A DNA stretch of 18,681 nt from DAIMZM01 sp036733985. Its GTDB lineage: Bacteria; Bacillota; Dehalobacteriia; UBA4068. This document shows, one piece after another, positions 12,566 through 18,681 of the stretch (position 1 is the stretch's first letter; every line of letters starts with the position of its first letter). The stretch is taken from the NCBI GenBank assembly GCA_036733985.1, contig DAIMZM010000047.1, positions 1-18,681 of the forward strand. Reading direction: 5' to 3'. The notes under the pieces are model-generated. The model searched no databases. It was given only the letters and a program-made list of their open reading frames with translations, and had not been told where the DNA came from. A program made the translations under genes and the position numbers.

Positions 12566-13855
12566 ATGGCGCGGCAGGAACCATTGTCCCAAATGAGCAG
12601 GGAGGCGCTTACCGCTTTCCATAACGGGCTGGCAGCCCAGTATCAGCGCTTTGCCGAACAGGGATTGCAGCTGGACATGTCCCGGGGCAAGCCTTCCCCG
12701 GCCCAGCTGGACCTATCCGTAGGCATGCTGGATGTCTTGGCTGACGGGAATTTCCGGGACAGTTCCGGCTTGGATGTGCGTAATTATGGGGCTTGCTCCG
12801 GCATCCCCGAGGCCAGGAAGCTGTTTGGGGAGATTTTGGAAATGCCCCCCGACCAAGTGCTGGTGGGCGGCAATTCCAGTATCAATTTGATCCATGACGC
12901 CCTGCACCGGGCCTTTATCAATGGGCCCTTGGCAGGGGATAGGCCCTGGTGCAAACTGGATAAGGTGAAATTTATTTGCCCGGTGCCCGGCTATGACTGG
13001 CATTTCCATATGCTGAACTGCTATGGCATCGAGCTTTTGAGCGTGCCCATGCTGGCGGACGGGCCGGATCTGGAGCGGGTGGAAGCCCTGGCCAAAGATC
13101 CGGCGGTGAAAGGCATGATCTGCGTGCCCATGTACGGCAATCCCACCGGCGTCACTTTCAGCAGCCGGGTGGTGGAGCGGCTGGCCAAAATGGAGACCGC
13201 CGCCCCGGATTTCCGCCTGTTCTGGGATAATGCCTATTGCCTGCATCATCTTAATCCCGATGACCGGGATCAGCTGGACAGTATTTATTTGGCCTGCGAA
13301 CAGGCGGGCCATGCCGACCGGGTGCTGATCTTTACTTCCACCTCTAAAATCACTTTTGCCGGCGGCGGTATTTGCTGCCTGGCAGCCAGCCCCGCCAATA
13401 TCCAGCGCCAGGCCAGCCTGATCATGTATCAGCTGGTCTGCTATGATAAAGTGAATCAGCTGCGCCATACCCGCTTCCTGCCGGACCGGACCGCGGTGGA
13501 AGCCCTGATGGCCAAGCACGCGGCCCTGCTGCGGCCCCGGTTCCAGCTGGTGCTGAATGCCCTGGAGCGGGAGCTTTTACCTCTGGGCATCGGCCATTGG
13601 CAGAAGCCTAAGGGCGGCTATTTTATTTGCTTCTACGGCCCGGAGGGCACTGCCAAAGAAATCGTCCGGCGCTGCAAGGAAGCGGGCGTGATCCTGACCC
13701 CGGCCGGCGCGCCTTTCCCCTATGGCAAAGACCCCTTGGATCAGGTGATCCGCATCGCCCCTTCTTATCCGCCCCTGGAAGAGCTGGGCAAGGTGATGAC
13801 GCTGTTCTGCATCGTGGCCAAAATGGTGGCCGCGGAAAAACTGCTGGCGGAATAA
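12566..13855 (+). CDS. PLP-dependent aminotransferase (class I, aspartate aminotransferase Ic / MocR-type fold)
   Basis: A 429-residue pyridoxal-phosphate aminotransferase of the Aminotran_MocR (PF12897) type, the subgroup that includes the Corynebacterium type Ic aspartate aminotransferase. Visible features are DMSRGKPSPAQLDL at 37-50, YGACSGIPEARKLF (74-87), the GNPTG motif (191-195), WDNAYCLHHL (220-229) with the cofactor-binding Asp, and the Schiff-base Lys261 in TSTSKITFAGGG. AAGGAGG nine bases before the ATG supports the start. It is first in a block with iorA, iorB and an NDP-forming acyl-CoA synthetase, so in context it most likely supplies 2-oxo acids such as aromatic pyruvates from amino acids. 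Family knowledge alone would say aspartate, so substrate is open. No helix-turn-helix is present, so it is an enzyme and not a MocR regulator. Confidence 0.88.
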   Translation: MARQEPLSQMSREALTAFHNGLAAQYQRFAEQGLQLDMSRGKPSPAQLDLSVGMLDVLADGNFRDSSGLDVRNYGACSGIPEARKLFGEILEMPPDQVLVGGNSSINLIHDALHRAFINGPLAGDRPWCKLDKVKFICPVPGYDWHFHMLNCYGIELLSVPMLADGPDLERVEALAKDPAVKGMICVPMYGNPTGVTFSSRVVERLAKMETAAPDFRLFWDNAYCLHHLNPDDRDQLDSIYLACEQAGHADRVLIFTSTSKITFAGGGICCLAASPANIQRQASLIMYQLVCYDKVNQLRHTRFLPDRTAVEALMAKHAALLRPRFQLVLNALERELLPLGIGHWQKPKGGYFICFYGPEGTAKEIVRRCKEAGVILTPAGAPFPYGKDPLDQVIRIAPSYPPLEELGKVMTLFCIVAKMVAAEKLLAE

Positions 13856-13932
13856 GGCCCCACGCCGCGGCAACTGCAGATTGGCGTCGCCCATAAATCC
13901 CCGCAAAAAACAAGCTGACGGAGGTAGAAAAC

Positions 13933-15804
13933 ATGGCCAAAATCAACCTGAGCGGCAATGAAGCGGTGGCCCGGGCAGCCCTGGACGCCGGCTGCAAGCT
14001 GATTGCCGGTTATCCGGGCACCCCCAGCTCCGAGGTGATCGGCAGCCTTTGGGACCAGGCCCCGGCAGGCGTGACCGTGGAATGGAGCGTCAATGAGAAA
14101 GTCGCCTTTGAGCAGGCGGGGGCCTGCGCCTGGGCCGGGCAGCGCGCTTTATGCACCATGAAGATGTCCGGCCTGAACGTGGCCTATGACTCGGTGATCA
14201 GCATGGCCTATTCCGGCTGCACCGGCGGCATGGTGCTCTATGTCTGCGACGATCCCGGCGTGGCCGCGGGCATGCCGGAGCAGGATGTGCGGGGCTTCGC
14301 CCTCATGAGCGACCTGCCGGTTCTGGAACCCGCCTCGGTGCTGGAAAGCTATACCCTGACCCGCTATGCCTTTGAGCTTTCGGAAGCCGTGGGCGGCATC
14401 GTCATGCTGCGTTCCGTCACCAATGTGGCCCAGAGCCACGCCCTGGTGGAATTGCCGGAGGCGGAAGCTTTTACCCCCCGGGAGCCTGTCCTGATCCGGG
14501 ATATCATGAAATATACCAAGGCCGGGGCCAAAATCTGCCTGGACCAGCATCGGGATTTGATCCACAGGCTGGCGGCGGCGGAAGCCAAGATCAGCGCCGA
14601 CCGGCTTTTTGACCTGGAAATACCAACAGGGGCTCAGGTAGGCGTGGTCTCCGTGGGCGTGACCAATGCTTTCCAAAGCGAGGCCAAGGCGCTTCTGGCC
14701 GCCCAGGGCCTGGGCATCGATGTGGACAAGCTGGCCTGGCTGCGGCTCCACGGCACCCTGCCCCTGCCCGCCCAGGCTGTGGAGGCGCTGCTTTCCGCCT
14801 GCCAAACCGTAGTGGTATTGGAGGAGAACGAGCCCTATGTGGAAAAAGCCCTGATCGTCGCGGCGTACCAAAAACGCTATCCAGTGCGGATTCTGGGCAA
14901 GCTGACGGGGCCCCTCTCCCGCATCGGCAGCTATCAGGCCCTGACCTGCGCCACAGGCATTGCCGCCGCTTTCGGGGCTGAGCTTCCGGCGGGTTCTGCC
15001 GCCTATGACCCGGCTGAAGCGGAAGCCCTTTGCTGCAGCCGGCCCATCGGCGTCTGCGCCGGCTGCCCCCACCGGGGCGTCTATATCGGCCTGAACAAGG
15101 CGGTGAAAAAGCTGGGCTACGGTAAGGATGAGGTGATGATCACCGGCGATATCGGCTGCACCATCTTGGGCATGAGCCCGCCCTTCCATACCCTGTGGAC
15201 CGAGGTGGCCATGGGGGCCAGCATTGCCATGGCCCAGGGCTATGTCCATGCCGGCATCAAGACGCCGGTATTCGCCACCATCGGCGACAGCACCTTTATG
15301 CACGGGGGCATGCCGCCCTTGCTGAACGCGGTGCAGAACCAGACCCCCATCACCGTGATCATCATGGATAACGGCTGGACAGCCATGACCGGCATGCAGG
15401 TGAACGCCAATACCGCCCCGGAATACCAGCAAAGCCCGGAGAAAAAGCGGGTGGATGTGCTGGATATCGTCAAGGGCTTAGGGGTGGAGCAGGTCTTTGT
15501 GGCGGATCCCTATGATTTGCCGAAGATGACCGAGACCATTGTGGCAGCGGCGAAGCTGCCTGGGGTAAAGGTGATCGTATCCCGCCGGGAATGCGCCATC
15601 CAGGCTGGGCGGCATCGGCAGGCCCGGGTACATAAGGCCATTGACCAGAATAAATGCGTCAAATGCAAGCTCTGCATCACCACCACCGGCTGCCCGTCCC
15701 TGGTTTGGGACGGGGCGCGGATGAAAATCGACCCGGCCCAATGCAACGGCTGCGGCGTCTGCGTCTCAATCTGTCCGAAGGAGGCCATCGGCAATGAAGC
15801 ATAA
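13933..15804 (+). CDS. iorA: Indolepyruvate:ferredoxin oxidoreductase, alpha subunit (IorA)
   Basis: A 623-residue thiamine-diphosphate and iron-sulfur subunit. IorAB oxidises aryl pyruvates (indolepyruvate, phenylpyruvate and relatives) to aryl-acetyl-CoA, reducing ferredoxin. The N-terminal pyrimidine-binding domain opens with GNEAVARAALDAGCKLIAGY and GTPSSEV. The diphosphate-binding domain has CAGCPHRG (375-382), GDIGCTILG, and GDSTFMHGG (451-459) with Asn480 in MDNG. The C-terminus carries a ferredoxin domain with two 4Fe-4S sites: Cys 575, 578, 581, 587 and Cys 604, 607, 610, 614. All expected ligands are present. GGAGGT lies seven bases before the ATG. It follows the aminotransferase after 77 bases without a visible terminator and overlaps iorB by 11 bases. 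Oxygen sensitivity of this class points to an anaerobe. Confidence 0.95.
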   Translation: MAKINLSGNEAVARAALDAGCKLIAGYPGTPSSEVIGSLWDQAPAGVTVEWSVNEKVAFEQAGACAWAGQRALCTMKMSGLNVAYDSVISMAYSGCTGGMVLYVCDDPGVAAGMPEQDVRGFALMSDLPVLEPASVLESYTLTRYAFELSEAVGGIVMLRSVTNVAQSHALVELPEAEAFTPREPVLIRDIMKYTKAGAKICLDQHRDLIHRLAAAEAKISADRLFDLEIPTGAQVGVVSVGVTNAFQSEAKALLAAQGLGIDVDKLAWLRLHGTLPLPAQAVEALLSACQTVVVLEENEPYVEKALIVAAYQKRYPVRILGKLTGPLSRIGSYQALTCATGIAAAFGAELPAGSAAYDPAEAEALCCSRPIGVCAGCPHRGVYIGLNKAVKKLGYGKDEVMITGDIGCTILGMSPPFHTLWTEVAMGASIAMAQGYVHAGIKTPVFATIGDSTFMHGGMPPLLNAVQNQTPITVIIMDNGWTAMTGMQVNANTAPEYQQSPEKKRVDVLDIVKGLGVEQVFVADPYDLPKMTETIVAAAKLPGVKVIVSRRECAIQAGRHRQARVHKAIDQNKCVKCKLCITTTGCPSLVWDGARMKIDPAQCNGCGVCVSICPKEAIGNEA

Positions 15805-16372
15805 CTTCGATATTTACCTGGTGGGCGTGGGGGGCCAGGGCATCCTGACCATTGCCGATCTGATCATGCGGGCGGCGGAAGCGGAAAATATCCCTGCCAA
15901 CTATTTTCCCACCAAGGGTATGGCCCAGCGGGGCGGCTTTGTCAAGGCCCAGCTGAAGCTGGGCGAGGAGACGGTGGGCCCGGATATCCGGCCGGGCGGC
16001 GCGGATCTGGTCATTGCTATGGAGCTCTCCGAGTCCCTGAAAGCCCTGCGCTATCTGAAGCCGGGGGGTGATTTTGTGGTCTACGGCTACCAATGGCAGC
16101 CTGCCGAAGTGATGCTGGGCAAGGCTCCGTATCCCACCCGGGAACAGGTGCGGGAGCAGGCGGCCCTGGCCGGGGTCAATTTCCACTATCTGGATCCGGA
16201 TTTGCTGCCGGCAGGCGCGGCGGACAATATTTGGCTGCTGGCGGCCTGCCTGGCTAAGACGCCCCTGGGCCGCTACATCCGGCCCGGCGCTGTCAAAGAG
16301 GCTATTCTCCAACGCTGGCCCCAGGGCGCTGAGCGGAATATGCTGTCTTTCCAGGCAGGGTTGGACGTATGA
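15794..16372 (+). CDS. iorB: Indolepyruvate:ferredoxin oxidoreductase, beta subunit (IorB)
   Basis: A 192-residue gamma-type 2-oxoacid oxidoreductase subunit that pairs with IorA and completes the CoA-dependent active site. The family opening DIYLVGVGGQGILTIADLI (residues 5-23) and MAQRGGFVKAQLKLG (43-57) are present, then GADLVIAMELSESLKALRYL. Length matches stand-alone IorB proteins. It has its own ribosome binding site, AAGGAGG (15779-15785), inside the iorA coding end, and overlaps iorA by 11 bases and the next gene by four (ATGA). This tight packing indicates one polycistronic message with coupled translation and probably equal subunit amounts. Confidence 0.94.
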   Translation: MKHNFDIYLVGVGGQGILTIADLIMRAAEAENIPANYFPTKGMAQRGGFVKAQLKLGEETVGPDIRPGGADLVIAMELSESLKALRYLKPGGDFVVYGYQWQPAEVMLGKAPYPTREQVREQAALAGVNFHYLDPDLLPAGAADNIWLLAACLAKTPLGRYIRPGAVKEAILQRWPQGAERNMLSFQAGLDV

Positions 16373-18393
16373 GCGGCGGTTTGCGGGCCTTATACGAACC
16401 CGGGGCCGTGGCGGTATTCGGCAGCACCGCGCCGGGACGCTTGGGCGCGGTGCTCTTGGAGCGCCTGCTCAAGTGCGGTTTTCCTAAGGTTTACGCCGTA
16501 AACCCCAAAGGCCTGGCTTTTGGCAATGCCCCTGGTTTCGGCAGCGTCCGGGATATCCCGGCGCAGGTCGATCTGGCGGTGATCGCCAGCCCGGCCCATA
16601 CCGTGGCCCAGGTGCTCAGGGAGTGCGGGGAAAAGGGCGTCCAGGCCGCCGTCATCATCACCAGCGGCTTTGGCGAGGCCCGGCATCCGGAGCTGGAAGC
16701 GGAAGTGCAGGCGGTGGCCAAACAATACGGCATCCGCTATATCGGCCCCAATTGCTCCGGCATGGTCAACACCCATTGGCGTCTGCAGCCCACCCTGGAA
16801 GCGGAACCCCTTCCCGGCCGGCTGGCCCTGATCTCCCAAAGCGGGGCCGTGGGCGGCCTGGTGATGAGCCAAGCCCGCTTAGCCAATATCGGCGTCAGCA
16901 AATTCATCAGCTTCGGCAATGGCGGCGATTTGGCCCAAACCGAGCTTTTGCTCTCGCTGAAGGATGATCCGGATACCGCCGTGATCGCTATGTACGCGGA
17001 GAACATCAAGGACGGCCGGGCTTTCCTGGCCGCTTTAAGCCAGGTTACGCCGGCTAAGCCTGTGGTGATCGTCAAAAGCGGCAGAAGCCAAAGCGGCAGG
17101 CGGGCCGCCCTTTCCCATACCGGGAGCTTGGCCGGGAGCGACGCGGTTTATGACGCGGCTTTTGCCGCCGGCGGCGCCATTCGGGCGGAGAGCATCCAGG
17201 ATCTGCTGGATATCTGCAAGGGCCTGATCCTGCTGCCTAGGGCCAAAGGCAGGCGCCTGGCCGTGATCACCAATAGCGGCGGCCCCGGGGTGATGAGCGT
17301 GGACTTTGCCGAAGGTCAGGGTTTGCAATTGCCCGAGCCTTCGCCTGAGCTGAAAGCGCGTTTCTCCGAACATCTGCCGGCCTTTGCCGGCCTAGCCAAT
17401 CCCATCGACGTCACGGTGGAAGGGACGCCGGAGCAATACCGGATCGCCACTGAGCTGGCCTTGGAAGAAGCGGATCTGGCCCTGGTCATCTATGTGGGCA
17501 CGCCTTATCTGGCTGCCCTGCCCGTTGCGGAAGCCGTGGCGGCGGCGGCGAAAAACAGCGGCAAGCCGGTGGCCTGCCATTTCCAGGTGGGCTATGATAT
17601 CGGTGAAGCCCAGGCCCTGCTGGACAAAGAAGGCTGCCCGGATTTCCCCAGCCCGGAGCAGGGGGTGCGGGCCCTGGCCATGCTGGCCGAAAGCAGCCTG
17701 GCGGCCAAAGCCGCCGCTCCGGGAGCCTTGCCCCTGCCTGCGGGGCAGCCTTTAACCCCGCCTTTGCTGGAACCGGAGATCCGGGATCTCCTGGCCGGCC
17801 AGGGCGTGGCCTTCGCTCCCCATGTTTTCGCCACCAGCCGGGAGCAGGTGGCAGGGGCGGCGGAACAGCTGGGCTATCCCCTGGTGATGAAAATCGTCTC
17901 CCCCCAGATTTTGCATAAATCCGACGTGGGCGGCGTGAAGCTGAACCTCAAAGACCAGGCCGCTGCTTTGGCCGCCTTTGACGCGCTGGCTAAAATCGGC
18001 CAGGGCAAAGATTTCCGGGGCGCGCTGATGGCGCCCATGCTGCCGGCGGGCCGGGAGATCATCGTCGGCTTCCGCCAGGATCCCCAGTTCGGCCCGGTGA
18101 TCATGGCCGGCCTGGGCGGCATCTATACCGAGATCCTGCAGGATATTGCCCTCCGTATCGCGCCGGTGGGGGAGGCGGAAGCTTTGGCAATGCTGAAAAC
18201 GCTGAAAACCTGGCCCCTGCTGGACGGGGCCAGAGGCGCCGCCAAGGCTGACGTCCAGGCTTTGGCCCGGCTGATCGCCGCTTTCTCCCGCCTGCCTTTT
18301 ATCTACCCTGAGCTGGAAGAAGGGGAGCTGAACCCGGTCTTTGTCTGGGAGCAAGGCGTGGCGGCCGTGGACGCCCGGCTGATTTTAAAGTAA
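16369..18393 (+). CDS. Acyl-CoA synthetase, ADP-forming, fused alpha-beta subunits
   Basis: A 674-residue NDP-forming acyl-CoA synthetase, which converts an acyl-CoA plus ADP and phosphate to the acid plus ATP. The alpha half has a CoA-binding Rossmann domain (AVAVFGSTAPGRLGAVLL, then AVNPKG, GPNCSGMVN) and ligase domains with LISQSGAVGG and the phosphorylated His250 in ALSHTGSLAG. The beta half, from about residue 460, is an ATP-grasp domain with VMKIVSPQILHKSDVGGVKL (506-525), including the second active-site His516, and GLGGIYTEIL. The fused form is common in bacteria, while many archaeal enzymes are split. Its start overlaps the iorB stop as ATGA. Being last in the block with an aminotransferase and IorAB, it most likely conserves energy from aryl- or branched acyl-CoA. 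A terminator follows. Confidence 0.93.
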   Translation: MSGGLRALYEPGAVAVFGSTAPGRLGAVLLERLLKCGFPKVYAVNPKGLAFGNAPGFGSVRDIPAQVDLAVIASPAHTVAQVLRECGEKGVQAAVIITSGFGEARHPELEAEVQAVAKQYGIRYIGPNCSGMVNTHWRLQPTLEAEPLPGRLALISQSGAVGGLVMSQARLANIGVSKFISFGNGGDLAQTELLLSLKDDPDTAVIAMYAENIKDGRAFLAALSQVTPAKPVVIVKSGRSQSGRRAALSHTGSLAGSDAVYDAAFAAGGAIRAESIQDLLDICKGLILLPRAKGRRLAVITNSGGPGVMSVDFAEGQGLQLPEPSPELKARFSEHLPAFAGLANPIDVTVEGTPEQYRIATELALEEADLALVIYVGTPYLAALPVAEAVAAAAKNSGKPVACHFQVGYDIGEAQALLDKEGCPDFPSPEQGVRALAMLAESSLAAKAAAPGALPLPAGQPLTPPLLEPEIRDLLAGQGVAFAPHVFATSREQVAGAAEQLGYPLVMKIVSPQILHKSDVGGVKLNLKDQAAALAAFDALAKIGQGKDFRGALMAPMLPAGREIIVGFRQDPQFGPVIMAGLGGIYTEILQDIALRIAPVGEAEALAMLKTLKTWPLLDGARGAAKADVQALARLIAAFSRLPFIYPELEEGELNPVFVWEQGVAAVDARLILK

Positions 18394-18408
18394 GGCGCTG
18401 ACAAAAGC

Positions 18409-18430
18409 AAGCCCCCGGTCACGGGGGCTT
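18409..18430. terminator. Intrinsic terminator after the acyl-CoA synthetase gene
   Basis: AAGCCCCCG (18409-18417) and CGGGGGCTT (18422-18430) form a perfect nine-base-pair stem with loop GTCA, followed by TTCTTTAC. On the minus strand TTGCTTTTGT follows, so it may also end the DUF4363 gene. It closes the amino acid oxidation block. Confidence 0.88.
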
Positions 18431-18450
18431 TTCTTTACTCCGCCTATTTG

Positions 18451-18681
18451 CTACAGCACATTGCCGATTTCCACCCGCTCGCTTTCCGGCACATGGTTCA
18501 GATAGTAGCGCAGGGTCCGCAGTTCCTTGATGGCCTGCCACTGATCCTGGTGGGCCAGGGCCACGGATAAATGGACGAAGCCCAGCTGGATATCGCGCAT
18601 ATCGTCATGGTTGATGATGATTGTCCAATGCTTCTCCACCTCGGTCCAGGCAGCCTGGGCTCTGACGAAGGCCTGGCCCGC
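18451..18681 (-). CDS. DUF4363 family protein, C-terminal part
   Basis: The open frame runs off the right edge, so only the last 76 residues are seen (AGQAFVRAQAAWTEVEKHWT through VEIGNVL). The pattern of an amphipathic helix with Trp, then INHDDMRDIQLG, a central helix with ALAHQDQWQAIKELRTLRYY, and a final HVPESE-x-IGNVL fits the C-terminus of the clostridial DUF4363 family, small proteins with an N-terminal membrane anchor. The anchor would lie outside the window. A GTG at 18639 could be an internal start, but the frame is open upstream with the same character, so I treat the gene as partial. Function is unknown. It is convergent with the acyl-CoA synthetase gene. Confidence 0.75.
   Translation of the reverse strand, partial: AGQAFVRAQAAWTEVEKHWTIIINHDDMRDIQLGFVHLSVALAHQDQWQAIKELRTLRYYLNHVPESERVEIGNVL

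Noticed and set aside
14149..15432. Long open frame (427 codons) on the minus strand opposite iorA
   Set aside because: iorA is certain from its motifs; the antisense frame has His/Gly/Ala-rich low-information sequence and no family signal.

Overview
The window looks like a chromosomal segment of an anaerobic, GC-rich Bacillota (Firmicutes), most likely a clostridial lineage. The signs are the gene order dnaK-dnaJ-prmA-mtaB, small clostridial families (DUF3842, DUF1540, DUF4363, YkvI-type permease), strong AAGGAGG ribosome binding sites, and oxygen-sensitive ferredoxin-linked enzymes. Genes are very GC-rich (GGC, GCC, CTG, CGG codons), while several gaps are sharply AT-rich. No insertion sequence, prophage gene, CRISPR array or rRNA was seen. 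I cannot name the species.

Layout. 1-4559 (+): 3' end of dnaK, dnaJ, an AT-rich gap with two perfect inverted repeats, then prmA, mtaB and a DUF3842 gene, ending in a terminator that overlaps the last stop codon. 4591-5158 (+): an OsmC-type gene with its own promoter and a bidirectional terminator. 5154-6580 (-): a YkvI-like membrane protein and a small DUF1540 Cys protein, each with local signals. 6728-8211 (+): a [2Fe-2S] ferredoxin/ASKHA protein (DUF4445, corrinoid-protein activator family) whose ferredoxin domain can only be reached through a -1 frameshift near codon 7. 8269-9536 (-): birA, then tRNA-Arg(TCT) and tRNA-Gly(TCC) with a clear promoter and terminator. 9636-10430 (+): an unrecognised Cys/Pro-rich repeat protein whose start codon lies in an inverted repeat; its 3' end overlaps, on the opposite strand, an EamA transporter gene. 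10351-12370 (-): pta followed by the EamA gene. 12566-18393 (+): aminotransferase, iorA, iorB and an NDP-forming acyl-CoA synthetase. 18451-18681 (-): 3' part of a DUF4363 gene.

How the genes fit together. The four-gene block at 12566-18393 reads as a complete route. An amino acid is transaminated to a 2-oxo acid, IorAB oxidatively decarboxylates an (aryl)pyruvate to an acyl-CoA with reduction of ferredoxin, and the ADP-forming synthetase yields the free acid plus ATP. The divergent pta gene adds a second acyl-CoA/acyl-phosphate energy step, so peptide or amino acid fermentation is a likely lifestyle. The left end is chaperone and translation-related modification (protein folding, ribosomal protein L11 methylation, tRNA thiomethylation).

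The items most worth checking are the frameshift with a slippery heptamer at 6742, the Cys/Pro-rich protein with its start-codon hairpin, and the inverted repeats in the AT-rich gaps. I did not find strong evidence for a wholly new multi-gene system.
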